Positions 25,828 to 37,341 of a DNA stretch of 64,000 nt are shown in pieces. Numbering within the stretch: position 1 is the stretch's first letter; each line of letters starts with the position of its first letter. The notes beneath the pieces are model-generated. The model saw only the letters and a list, made by a program, of their open reading frames with translations. It was not told the origin of the DNA and made no database searches. Source of the stretch: Mariannaea sp. PMI_226 (lineage: Eukaryota > Ascomycota > Sordariomycetes > Hypocreales > Nectriaceae); NCBI GenBank assembly GCA_024336345.1, contig JANFOG010000001.1:3968001-4032000 (forward strand), written 5' to 3'. Both the position numbers and the translations under genes were made by a program.

Positions 25828-28800
25828 CTAAATTAGACTCTCATACTTGTCCAACCCTGACCTCTGCTGGCCGCCACCCATCGCCGAGTTGTTGCTGTTT
25901 CTGCTGTTGCTATTGGCACTGTTACTCATATTGTTGAGTCCTTGGTTCATCACGCTGTTCATGCTGAATGAGCCTCCCGCATTGCCCATTGCTGTGCCAC
26001 TCATGCTGCTCGTATTGCTTGACCCCCAGGGACTACTGGCTGCCACGTTGGAAGGAGGTGGCTGTATGGAAAACGCAGATGAAGCCTGACTGATGCTGCC
26101 TGGAGGCGGGGGTAGTGTGAAAGATGATGAACTGCGGCCCATGGAAGAGTTGTTTTGACCGAGAGACATGTTAGCCATTGACGAGCCCATGCTTCCGCCA
26201 AATGCAGGCACCGAAGGCGTGGATGCCGCCGAGCCCCAAGTATTTGACACAGCAGAGGCAGCAGTCGTGGTAGAAGATCCCCAGTTGATGGATGTGGAAG
26301 CCTGGAGTGTTGTCGACTGGGCCTGTTGCTGCAGTGGGGGAGGCGAGAAGCTCGATTGCGTAGGCTGCAGAGGCTGGCTAAACTGGGTCGAGCTTGGAGT
26401 CAGCGCTTCGAAGCGGCCAAGGTCAGGTGTGACAGTCCTATAACTGGGCTGGGTCTTGAGGACTGGTTGGCTAGGAGGCTTCGATGAGTTGCTTGGTGGC
26501 GGAGGAGTCGACGACCACGAGAATGCTGGAGCCTGGGGCGTGCTGGAGGAAGACCTGTTGATAGATGATGGCGCCGCCGTCTGGGGGTCATCCCAGCTGG
26601 GTCCCGTACTCGACTTGGGACTGGAAACGGCCCGTCCTTTGACAAGAGCTTCAAAGTCATCTTCAGTTGCTCCATTACCTGGGTCAAACGCAGTTCCTGA
26701 GACGCCGCCAAAGGCCATGAAATCGTCATTGGGGTTCGTAGCGCCGCCATTAGAAGTCCCTGAAAGTTCCTGCAGCTTCCTGGTTTGCTCGTCTTCAACT
26801 CTCTTTGAGAGTGACTTGATGAGCTCCATGAATGTCTGAAACTGCTTGAGTTCGAGCAAGGGGCCCAGGCTCATGCTCCACAAGATAGGAAGGATATCCA
26901 TTGCTACGAACTCTGCATCAGCTGACTCACCCACGACTCGTAGTACGTTCAGCGCTGCCACCATGACTGCCGGCTCCTTGGTCTTGATAGCCCTAACAAG
27001 CGGGACAATCTTCTCTTGCATTGTGTACTTGTCAAGGGCACTTGATGATGAGGTCTTCTTGTTCTCATTCGCGAGGCCGTTCAAACCATCATCTTGGCTC
27101 TGACCCTCGTTGGTCCCGCCGCAAAGAATTACAAAAGCCCGGAGACCTCGGACCTTGATGGCAAGGCTGTTGGTCTTACTGAAGACAGTCGCGATGACTG
27201 GGAACAGCTCGTTCTTGATGGTGCTGAAGTCAAGTACCGGGAGGACTACTGGCAGGGTTCGGAGCGCCGCGTCAACAATGGAGTGAGTCGGGCATTCGAT
27301 CGCGGCCACCAAAACAGGGAGCATATCTAGGTGATCATGTTAGCAAACTGATTGAAACAATCCAAATAAAAGTGAGCATACCATCTTTGAATTCCTTGCC
27401 AGAGCAGTTGTTGGCGATTGCAGAAACATTTTCCAAAACTACCATCAACCCTGCATCTCTCGTTGCGTCCTTCTCTTGATTTTGCTTTGCGTTGGCGACA
27501 AATATTTCGCGCAGGGCGGGTCGAACTTTTTCTCCAAAAGCACGGCGTGCTGATGGAAGAAGCTCAACGATCTTGAAAATATTCTGTAGAATAAGAGACT
27601 GGAGCTCCTTATCTTTCAGCTCTTCCAGCAATGCAGGCAAAACCTTCTTCTCCATGACAGATTTTGGAAACGACGGGAGCACTTTGACAAGGCCCCGCAA
27701 GAATTGTGTCTTTTCATTTGGCGTCTTGGCTGGGAATGAGTCTAGGAATCGAATGGTAGACACCAGGATGTTGTCAAAGTACTCGCTCTGCTGAAACTCG
27801 CGGGCTGACATTCTTTGAGCGGGCCGTCTTGTAATGAGTCGCGGCAGGACATCATGAGAAAGTTCCCGGGGGAGAGGTCTTGAGGAAAGAAAGTTGTTGG
27901 TGGTTGAGGGAATAGCTGATGAAGTTTGGAATAACCGTTTGTATGATGATAGACTGCCATGGCTTTCTAGCGGTGACGTATGAGGAGAATTGTATAGGGC
28001 TATCGACAACAGACCAAGGGAGAACATATCGGCAGACGTATTCAGGTTGTTGTCCACAACAAAGTCAGGCGAGGTGTAGTCGAGATCGAGCTGAACAGTC
28101 TTGGGTAGCCGAGGATCCATATTGAGCACCTCGTAGAGGCTAATGCCCTTAATGGAAGTTGGCTTGTCTGAGTTATCTGGAGGGGTGCAGAATGCGAGGC
28201 CACTGATCTTCCAGTCAGACTATTTTACCAAGGTTAGCAACTATAACCTGAAGGGACAAATCATGAGACAACTCGTTGTACCTTGGCATTGATGAGGACC
28301 GCATCAGGGGTTAAGTTTCCATGAACAAGGCCGGCATTCTCATGTAAGAACTCGAGGGCCTTGCTGATTTGCAGCAACCCTTTTTGAATCTCCAGCTCGT
28401 CAATCTCCAGCTCCCTTCGTCTCTTCGTACCGTCGGCATCCTCAGTCACATACCGACTCGACCTTCCACCAGGGCCTCCAGAACGTTCTTGCTCATCCTT
28501 TTCTTGTAATAGTCCCGAGAGGGACGCAGTGACGGCTTCAGTGACGAATTGCAAGCCTCCACCCCTCGTTTCCTCGACCGGTTCGACAAGCTCGAGAATA
28601 CTTGGGTGCCGTAGCTTAGCCAAGCTTGAAGCTTCCTTCTTCAACCTTTCGACAACCTCCTCTACCGTCTTCTTGAAAGATGCGGCACCGGAGCGTCCCA
28701 AGGAGTTGCCATGGGCGTCGAGCGACTTCCTGTCGAAAACAAAGACGCTGTACTGCTTCCCAGTTGACTTCTTCTTGCAATCGTAGATCTTCCAGGGGCC

Positions 28801-28884
28801 AGCCGTAGAAGCCGGAGTCGAGGATATGGAATAGTTCCCTGTGATGTTGGTAGCGGCGATGGACTTGAACGCCGAGGAGAACAT
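25828..28884 (-). CDS. SCY1: Scy1/SCYL2-family protein kinase-like (pseudokinase) protein
   Basis: Exons 28884-28282, 28219-27382 and 27326-25828 give 979 residues. The N-terminal ~330 residues form a kinase-like domain. The catalytic loop HRD is replaced by HGN (LVHGNLTPDAVLIN) and the DFG region reads SDWKISGLAF, so it is probably catalytically dead, as is usual in the SCYL family. A helical region resembling HEAT repeats follows (residues ~350-650, with AALNVLRVVGE and LPALLEELKD). The C-terminal ~300 residues are disordered and rich in Ser, Pro, Gln and Asn. SCYL2/Scy1 relatives bind clathrin adaptors and act in trafficking between the trans-Golgi network and endosomes; here that is inferred from homology. 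The gene is divergent from the aminotransferase gene, and they share a promoter region of about 1 kb. Confidence 0.93.
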
Positions 28885-29910
28885 TGTGCGTTTACGGGGA
28901 GAGTGATGGGGCAGTAATGGCGATCATGTCGAGGTTTGGCTCGCAGTTTCAGGGACTGGTAGCTGCGCCTCTTGCACGCACGCCTAATTCGCTGGGAACA
29001 ACAAACAAGAGCTTTGCTAGCAGCTCGAGCTTGATAGTATCAGAATCAAGATCAAAAAAAGAGCGTGGGGTCGCAAGACAGCGGTTTCGTCAAGTGGCTT
29101 GCTTTTGGCTTGCTGGGGGGATGACGTGGGATAACCTTCACTTTGCGCTGCGACAGCCGACCGTCGCGCATGTGTGTGCATGGAGTGGACAAATAGCCCA
29201 TAATTAATTATCCATTTGTTAATCGCGGTACTTTCGTATCGCGTCAGCGATAAGGCGGTGGGCGATAACGATAGGGCGCGACAGCTCAGCGTTTTCGGAG
29301 GGGTCCTGCTCTAGCGTGGAATCTCGGTCAGGCAAGAGGACGCCGTCAGGGACCCTGCACCGACACCTACGGCGAGCTGTTCAGCGGGCTGCTCAGCGTG
29401 CTGCTCAGCGGGAAACCTCCCGGTACCTTTGGATCCACACGTTCGCGGCATGAGACGGCAGTGCGGCTGGCAGCGGCATGTTCCATCCAGTACCTCGGAT
29501 TTCAAAGCTTCAGCGCAAACAGTTCTATCCACGACGATTGTCGAGTAGCTCACCAGCCTATCGGGAAGACCAGTCACGACGTTCCACCCTGACTCGAGGC
29601 CGATTCACCTCCGATGCCACTACGACAGCGGGAGGATCAACCTCCGTAATAAAAGCCCCGACTTCCTCGTCTCTGGATCCATCCCTTGGCCTGGTCATAC
29701 AGTCGTTTATTTCCTGTCTGATCGAGACATAAGATAACAGGGTTCTTTTTGAGGAACGTCGTACCATTCAGTTGTATCCCAATTGGAATCTTGTCTCACT
29801 CTTTTCCCTGGAGACCCGGATTTTCGGATATCATCTAATCAAAAAAAAGTAAACGAGAAGACAAAAAATTCACAAGAGGACGAAAGACACATACCACATC
29901 TCTTTTCATC
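28885..29910. promoter_or_regulatory. Shared divergent promoter of SCY1 and the aminotransferase gene
   Basis: No gene is seen in these 1026 bases. Three GATA cores lie within 25 bases at 29249-29252, 29264-29267 and 29270-29273; clustered GATA sites are the usual target of the AreA/NIT2 nitrogen regulators. A near match to the Gcn4/CPC1 site, TGACTCG, starts at 29590. A 12-bp tandem repeat is at 29377-29412. None is proven functional. Confidence 0.5.
29377..29412 (+). repeat. 12-bp tandem repeat, three copies
   Basis: Three consecutive copies of a 12-base unit: CTGTTCAGCGGG, CTGCTCAGCGTG and CTGCTCAGCGGG. They differ at two positions and lie in the divergent promoter. No known binding site was recognised in them. 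Confidence 0.85.
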
Positions 29911-31219
29911 ATGAGGCCGTCACTCATCTCCCGTTCCGCTCTCAGAAGCGCAACCAGAGCCTCCAGCTCGAGGCTAATGCCTCTTTGCCAGGCCTCCCGG
30001 TTCTACAGCATCAAGGCTGAGGCGGCTTCCACCTCCAAGCCTCGACCTCTCGAGCCTTCCAAGCTCATCATCAACAAGACTTCCGAGCCCAAACCCCTAA
30101 GCAAACATGAGGACCTCGTCTTCGGCCGGGAATTCACTGGTATGCATTCAATGACTCTCAAATCCGTCCTGTTCATGAAATATGCTAACACTGCCATCGC
30201 TAGATCATATGCTCACCATCGAGTGGACCAAGGAAGGTGGATGGGCAGAGCCCAAGATCAGTCCCTATCAGAACCTGTCGCTCGACCCCGCGACCTGTGT
30301 CTTCCATTATGCGTTCGAGTGCTTCGAGGGAATGAAGGCCTACAAGGACAAGAAGGGTCAGGTGCGACTCTTCCGTCCAGACAAGAACATGGCCCGGTTG
30401 AACAAGTCGTCGGCGCGCATTGCTCTGCCAACTTTCGACTCAGACAGCCTCATTGAGCTTATCTCCAAGTTCGCCCAGCTCGACTCGCGGTTCATCCCCG
30501 ACAAGCGCGGGTACTCACTTTACCTCCGACCTACCATGATCGGAACCCAGAAGACCCTCGGTGTCGGTGCTCCCGGATCCGCCCTTCTGTTCGTTATCGC
30601 CTCGCCCGTCGGCCCTTACTACCCTACTGGTTTCAAGGCCGTCTCCCTCGAGGCGACCGACTATGCCGTCCGAGCTTGGCCCGGTGGTGTTGGTGACAAG
30701 AAGCTCGGTGCCAATTACGCGCCCTGCATTGTTCCCCAGCTTGAGGCTGCCAGCCGTGGCTTCCAGCAGAACCTGTGGCTCTTCGGTGAGGAGGAGTATG
30801 TTACTGAGGTGGGAACCATGAACATGTTCGCTGCTATCAAGGACAAGAAGACTGGCCAGAAGGAGCTTGTCACCGCTCCTCTTGACGGTACCATCCTAGA
30901 GGGCGTTACCCGTGACTCCGTACTTGCTCTTGCTCGTGAGCGCCTTGCCCCCGAAGGCTGGAAGATCAGCGAGCGCAAGTACACCATGAAGGAGCTGGCC
31001 GAAGCCTCCAGCGAGGGTCGTCTGATCGAGGCTTTCGGAGCTGGTACCGCTGCTATTGTCAGCCCTATCCGCAATATCTCGTGGAAGGGCAACCTGATCA
31101 ACTGCGGTTTGGCCGAGAACGAGGAATCTGGTGAAATTGCGCTCAAGATGAAGGAGTGGATGGAGGCTATTCAGTACGGTGATGAGGAGCACGAATGGAG
31201 TTACATTGCGCCTCAATAG
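29911..31219 (+). CDS. BAT1: Mitochondrial branched-chain-amino-acid aminotransferase
   Basis: Exons 29911-30139 and 30204-31219 flank a 64-nt intron and give 414 residues. The enzyme interconverts leucine, isoleucine and valine with their 2-oxo acids using pyridoxal phosphate and glutamate. The fold class IV signature is clear: FHYAFECFEGMKAYK, the PLP-lysine region GDKKLGANYAPC and EVGTMNMF. The first ~35 residues are rich in Arg, Ser and Ala without acidic residues (MRPSLISRSALRSATRASSS), a typical mitochondrial transit peptide, so this is the mitochondrial isoform. Its promoter carries a GATA cluster, compatible with nitrogen control. Confidence 0.97.
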
Positions 31220-31710
31220 GCGATTTTTGAGAACTCCTAGTCCTCTAGGCATTGTAGGGCTGCCTCTCCTTCAAGTTGGAGCAGGCATTGGGGAAAATAA
31301 AATAAAACGCTTGATGTGCTGGGCTTCCTATATCACTTTCCTAATGAATATTGAAACGTTTTCAAAACTGATTGTTGCATCAAACCCATATTTGGACATT
31401 GGAGTGCTGCGGCTGACTCACATGCGCCACCAATTTGCATACACGCGCGCCAAGCTACGGCAAGTTTGAAATGTCAGGTTAATCTCACCAACAAAGGGGT
31501 AGGGAATATGAAGTGCCCTAAACAACCGTCTAGTGATTTGAACCATTGCAGGAAGTTGTCTTCCGAGAAAATGCAGTATGTCATGTACAAGTTTAACGGC
31601 CAGATGGGGGAGTCTGTTCTCATCCCATCACGGCCAGTTTCCTATGCTTCCATCTCCACCCCACGTCTTTAACGTCATCCCATCCATCCATTCATCTTTC
31701 CATTGTCAAA
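31220..31710. other. Convergent intergenic region
   Basis: Lies between the 3' ends of the aminotransferase and complex I subunit genes. No gene is supported. A perfect TGACTCA occurs at 31414-31420 but sits downstream of both genes. Confidence 0.5.
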
Positions 31711-32240
31711 TTAATCCTTCTTCTCCTGGCTGTTAGAGTCGGGCAGAATGCCCTCGGCCTCTAACCTTCTTCGCGCCTCCTCGAGAGCCCAGGTGGAAAC
31801 ACTGTGGAACGAGTCTGGTTAGCAATTTGATGGTAATCTCCTACAGGCCAAAATGCCGCATGGCCACAGTCCGCCATTGAAGCTCGAAATAGGCCCAATG
31901 GCAGGCATACGGGGGCCTCGGGCCTCGTGGGGCATCCGGGTCGTCGGTCGGTAACAGAAATATGGCGCGCAACTCACGTAGTGTCGGGTTTGAAGGCGAG
32001 GGCGACGCCGGTGGCGACCAGGCTGCCGATGAAAATGTAGGTAGGCCACTCCCAGCCTTCGGGCTCAGCCTTCTCTCCAGGCTTGACGCCCCAGAGCCAG
32101 CCGGAAGGGGGGTCGAACTGAGACTCGCCGTGGCCGCCTCGTCGTTGGGTAGTCATGGAGAAGGGTCTGGCGGCGGAGGCGGGCAGTCGGACGCAGCGAG
32201 CCGCACGCAGAGGAGCGACGGCCTGACGGATGAGGGCCAT
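31711..32240 (-). CDS. NADH:ubiquinone oxidoreductase ESSS subunit (NDUFB11-like, complex I)
   Basis: Exons 32240-31978 and 31801-31711 are separated by a 176-nt intron and give 117 residues. ESSS-family subunits are accessory single-span proteins of the membrane arm of mitochondrial complex I. The core reads SGWLWGVKPGEKAEPEGWEWPTY, followed by one transmembrane helix (IFIGSLVATGVALAF) and a short charged tail ending EKKD. The first ~35 residues are rich in Arg and Ala and look like a mitochondrial presequence. The second exon was not an independent long reading frame: it was found by splicing to VSTWALEEARRRLEAEG, which keeps the frame. Confidence 0.9.
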
Positions 32241-33205
32241 TGCGGGCTTCGATCGTCGAGGAATCTAGAGAGAGGGTTCGGCGGTCGTGCGGTGCCTCAA
32301 TGGCTGGATGTTCGCGGGGGAGGAGGTTCCTTTTGGGGATAACTAGGTGTTTTGGACTGGTTGCTAAAGCCTCGACGTTGTTTGGTGAGGTTGAGGCCCC
32401 GGCAGATCGGAATCTGCGTCACGTGACTAGAGTCAAAATTCATAAGACCACGCCTTGTCAATGCGGAGAGTCTAATAAAGTGATGCACACCCCCATACCT
32501 CTATCCAGGTTATTGCGATGGCCCTTGAAAGGGCGATTGAATTGAATGCGCATGATGAAAAAGAAGAAAAAAACAATCAATTAAACACGGCTAGATAGTA
32601 TATGGTGGGCCTGTTTATTATCTCTGTGGCTCAATTCTAAGTATTCCCATCAACTTCATGGCAATTGCATATGACAGTGCGCAATTATTATATAGATACC
32701 GTAGCTTGACGCTTAACGCTTATCAAAAACAAATGACGAAAACACGAAGTTGTACGGGTGGGAACGTCTATATTGATGTCAACGCTCTAGATATGGAGAG
32801 TCTGTTTCTCTTTCACTCGTTATATACTCTCAACCGTAAACCTACTACTCTCTCAGCCGTCTGTTATCACCCTCTTATGGCTGTCATATCCCGGCGCTCT
32901 CCACCAAATTCATCGGCTTAGTTCGGTGACCCACGGGAATATACCAACCAGCTAGGCGTGGCTTGTGATTAACTACCAATTGCCAATATCAAACTGTAAA
33001 TCCCTCCGTGGGTTCTTGTCTTTCCTTCCAAGCCCAACCAACTCGTCGACTGGAAGCATCATTGGCCCCGAATCGACAAGAATCTTCCGTCGCTTTTCAA
33101 TGGAGGCGCACGGCACAGTCTCACTGACAGCGCAGTCTCATCTAGCCATCTGCTACCGTGGGCTACTTCCGAGCTGAGGCTTTGTCACGCATCAAATGAC
33201 CAACT
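32241..33205. other. Divergent intergenic region (complex I subunit / ArAE_2 protein)
   Basis: No gene is supported. It must hold the promoters of both flanking genes. AT-rich parts lie around 32560-32700. No well-known regulatory cluster stands out. Confidence 0.5.
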
Positions 33206-36200
33206 ATGGACAACAAGGAACCCAAAGTTAGGGATTTTTCGGACCCAACCGGCCGGTCCAAGAGCCAAGATCATCATGGGGAACCCCTCCTTGTCACAGG
33301 AACCTCTTCATCAATACCAGATACACTGTCTCCCAGACCACAAACACTAGGCCCGAGTGGGCTATCCAACCCGACGGCTCGCCCGTCTGTCTCGCAGCCA
33401 GCCTCAACTTCCCGTGATGGAGCCGGTTGGGACAGTTCTGATGCCGGTTCCCGCCGTTGTCCCGCGATGAGCATTGGCCAGACACATGGCTGGGTCCCTA
33501 ACAACCACCACACCGGCATACACTCGTACGGCGTGTCTGAAGTACGCGATGGTTTCTTCGATGCCTTGTTCCTCAAAGGCCCTCCTGTCGAGAAGGATGA
33601 GGTCATTGATCAAGAAACAGCTGCCCTGCCGGTGGGATTCGAGAAAAGCCATCCACTCTCACCAAAAGCATTTTTCCCTCGCCAGGTCCATGAACTGCGG
33701 TCAGTAGTGCGCCGTGTGACCACAACCCGAGCTGGAATCAAACTTCTGAAATCTTTCACGGCTTTCTTTATTGCCTACGTACTATGTCTTGTTCCAGCTA
33801 TACGGGACTGGCTGGGGCGATATGACTATTTCATGGTGGTGTCTATCATTATCAACCATCCCGCGAGGACATTCGGATCGCAAGTTGACGGTGCTGTCTT
33901 GACAGTTCTCGGAGCGGTCTGCGGTCTGGCCTGGGGAACCCTTGGATTGCTACTTTCAACGTGCACACCAGCTGCCAGTGCTGGTTACGGTGGTATCCTC
34001 GCCATGTTTCTCGCCTTATTCATGGCCGCCACTTCATATATTCGATCCTTCTTTATTCGATTCTATCAGGCTGTCCTAGCTGCTGGGATAGCAGTGGCAT
34101 TCACAACTCTCGCTGAAGTCGGCCCTCAAACAATCCAATGGGATAAGTTACGAAATTATGCTGTCCCTTGGCTTTTGGGTCAGGCCATTGCTCTCGTTGT
34201 AAACGTTGTCTTGTTTCCCGATGCCGGTAACCGGCCACTCGCAGTTGTAATTGACAACTCCTTTAGAACCATGCAGGTCCGTAAACATCCTCCTGTCCCG
34301 GCCTTTTCATACTAATCTCCCACTTAGGAAGCTTTACTTATCCCACGGCCCAGGAATACCATGTTGAGAAGGCGATTAAACAGGACATTCATGGATATTG
34401 CATTGGCCTACCGTGACATGAGACTGGATATCACGGTGACCCGATTCCACCCTACGGATGTGCGAGAATTGCGCAACTTAGTTCAGGGTGTCGTCAGAGC
34501 TTTTCTTTCAATGGAGACGGATACGCAGCTCTTTGAGGACTGGAACGCTGAGGACGAGCCAATTGCTACTAAGCAGTCATCGAAAGCCAGTGCTGTGAGA
34601 ATGACTGCCGAATTCCAAGATCTAAGCCGCCAAGTGGCGAACAGTCTATCAGGTCCAACTAGAGAGGTCCTCCAATCTATGGCAGAGGGCATGAGCAGAT
34701 GCCACGCTGCGTTAATGAATGTCTCCAGCTGCCGACAATACTTTGGGCCGGAGCCAGAAATTTCCTCCGATATCCCACCAGCTCTTGCCCGCCTAAAAAT
34801 TGCTCTCGACGCTTTCGACTTGGTTGAGTCACGCCTGCTGGGTTCCAATGACACTCCTGAGTCCTATTCTGAACATCCTGAGACGGTAAAGCTCTTCGTT
34901 TTTACGAGACACGTACGCGAAGCGGCGGCCATGTTAGTTAATCTCATGGTGAAAGTCGACGAAATAGCCAGCAGATCGAATCATTGGAGATTGAACCTCC
35001 CCAGCTATCCTCTTTCAAAGGCCATCTCCCGGACCAACGCACAGGTTAGGCACGATCGTAGTGGTGTGACAGCAGGTATGTATCACATGACTTTCTCAGA
35101 GATCACACAGATGCTCGACATCATCAGGGCCAAGGAGAGTCACTCTAAGCCTCGCCAAAGTTACGAAGCCGTTACTAGGATCGACAGCATCCCTCAAACT
35201 ATTGAGCCTACCAGTATCAGAGGACATCCAGCGTCAAGGAGAGATAAACTAGGCTACAGGATCTGGACAATCATCCATCGGTTGCAGGGTTTCGAGAGCA
35301 GATTTGCCTTGAAAGTTGCCATAGTAACTTCGCTGTTGGCTATCCCCGCTTGGTTATATGAAAATTACAACTGGTGGAATAATTATGAGGCGTGGTGGGC
35401 AGCTTGCATGGGATGGATCATGATGCATCCTCGAGTTGGCGGCAACGTCCAGGATCTCATAACTCGCGCCTTTGTAGCTATTCTAGGTGCTGCTTGGGCC
35501 GGTGCATCATATGCTGCAGCTGACGGAAATCCTTACGTTATGGCAGTGTTTGCCGCCATCTACATGATCCCTATGCTCTTCCGCTTCACGCAAAGCTCAC
35601 ATCCGGTTAGGCCAACCTACACAATCATGATTGCATATCACAATGCTGACCCTATTTAATAGAGATCCGGATTAGTCGGCTGCCTGTCTTTCACAGTTGT
35701 TTCGCTCAGCCTTCGCGACCACGTCGGTCCATCCTCTGTTGCGCTCATCGCGATTTACAAGGGCCTGGCTTTCTTCATAGGCACAATAGCGCCAATCATT
35801 GTAAACTGGATTCTCTGGCCCTTCGTAGCCCGACATGAGCTGCGCTATGCTCTCTCATCCATGCTCTTCTTCATGAGTACTATCTACCGAAGTTAGTCTA
35901 TCCACTTAGAACAGTTTGAGGCTAAATCGCTGACTAGCTTCTAGATGTCGTTGCAAATTATGTTTACTTCGATGAGGGCGAAGATCCTACCCCCGACGAT
36001 GTCACAAGGTCTGAAATGCTTGAGAGTCGTATGCGAGAAGGCTTTGTCCGCATCCGCCAACTTCTAGTACTTAACCCCTTGGCGATCACTCTGAACTTCA
36101 CTATATTAATGCTCCCTCTCTCTTTTAGGTCATGACTAGGCATGAACCTCGCCTGCGCGCTCCCTTTGATCCTCTTCCGTACGCAGCCCTTGCCGCTGCA

Positions 36201-36860
36201 TGTGAGCGCTTCTTCGAATACCTCATCGCCGTGCGCCAATCGGCCCTCTTTTATAACCCAAATTTCATCCGCGACAACCCCGTAGCTGCAGACAAGCTGC
36301 TTCATTATCGCCGAGATGCAGTAGCGACTATTCTTGGGAATTTGTACATTCTTGCCGGCGCCTTGAGAGCCCAACGAAAAGTTCCTGTCAGTTTTTTCTT
36401 GGCCAGTTTACCCTGTTTTATTCCCGTTCAGTCGCCATAACTTCCACCTTTGCATCTTCCAAGGCCCTGCACGCCTCTCCCTTTTGCTAGTTACTTATTA
36501 ACCTTTTCACAGCGATATCTCCCTAGTGCTGCTGCTGCGAGAAAAAGGCTCACTCTCAAAACTGCAGAGGTCTCCAAGGAGATGGCTGGGAGCCCCGAGT
36601 ATTGCCAACTGGAGAGACAGAAGACATGGAGCGATATATATAGCTACTCCTACAACGAAAGCTTGACGGGCTGTGTCGCACAGCTTGAGGAGTTGGAAAA
36701 ATTTACCAAGATCATTGTGGGGGAGAAAGCGTACGTTCCCAAGGGCTTCGGTGTCACTATGAAGGGAGGAGACTGACTTATCAATAGCTTTGAGGGTACT
36801 TTCAAGGATATGGAAGACTCGGACGACGAGCCAGATACGCCGCCTAATGAGCGAAGATGA
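33206..36860 (+). CDS. Polytopic membrane protein, aromatic acid exporter (ArAE_2/FUSC-like) family
   Basis: Seven exons (33206-34276, 34328-35605, 35663-35891, 35945-36066, 36129-36386, 36513-36730, 36788-36860) keep one frame and give 1082 residues. Two hydrophobic blocks of several helices, at about residues 180-340 and 685-850, flank a large soluble helical region; this duplicated layout is typical of FUSC/ArAE proteins. Fungal members carry the DUF2421/DUF2422 (ArAE_2) domains and some are annotated as brefeldin A sensitivity-related. Substrate and direction of transport are unknown. The first ~160 residues are Ser/Pro-rich cytosolic sequence and the end is acidic (KDMEDSDDEPDTPP). The first donor (GTCCGT) is unusual but gives the only in-frame join. 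Intron 5, at 126 nt, is the least certain. Confidence 0.88.
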
Positions 36861-37341
36861 CATATTTTCTCGAGCCCATTTCAATGCCAGAATTGTTGCT
36901 ATACCGAAAAATTGATATTTCCAGATAAATAAATATAGATATGCTGTGTTCTTCCACATGATTGCTCCCTCCCCCCTCCTTCGCGTGAGTACGCAACCCA
37001 TCAAGACATCAAGACAACAACACAACTTGGCTACATGTCAACGTCCACTACTGCTAGTTTGTCAGTTTCTCCTCCATAGCCGCTAGAGTTTGGCATTACA
37101 GATTTGACTCGGTTAGCACCCAAGCGTTCAAGCAGTAACCCATTTCGACGTGTATAGGGAGCCACATGTTATATATAGCAAAAAGCACATAAATGGCAAC
37201 TCTTCTAACGGAGTCTCGTGATTGTTTATTCTTTTGATGCACTACCTAGGTATTGTACTACACAGCCCGTGCAGTACTTCGTTTATATATCCATAACTAC
37301 CCTCGTCTTTCTTCCCCTCCCAAAAAAAAAAAACCAAACCA
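36861..37341. other. Convergent intergenic region
   Basis: Lies between the 3' ends of the ArAE_2 protein gene and DNA2. TACCTAGGTA is at 37243-37252 and an A-rich run is at about 37322-37333. No gene is seen. Confidence 0.5.

Noticed and set aside
29590..29596. Near Gcn4/CPC1 site TGACTCG upstream of the aminotransferase
   Set aside because: One mismatch from consensus and a single copy; kept only as a note in the promoter entry.
31414..31420. Perfect TGACTCA (Gcn4/CPC1-type) motif
   Set aside because: It lies downstream of both neighbouring genes between their 3' ends, not in a promoter.
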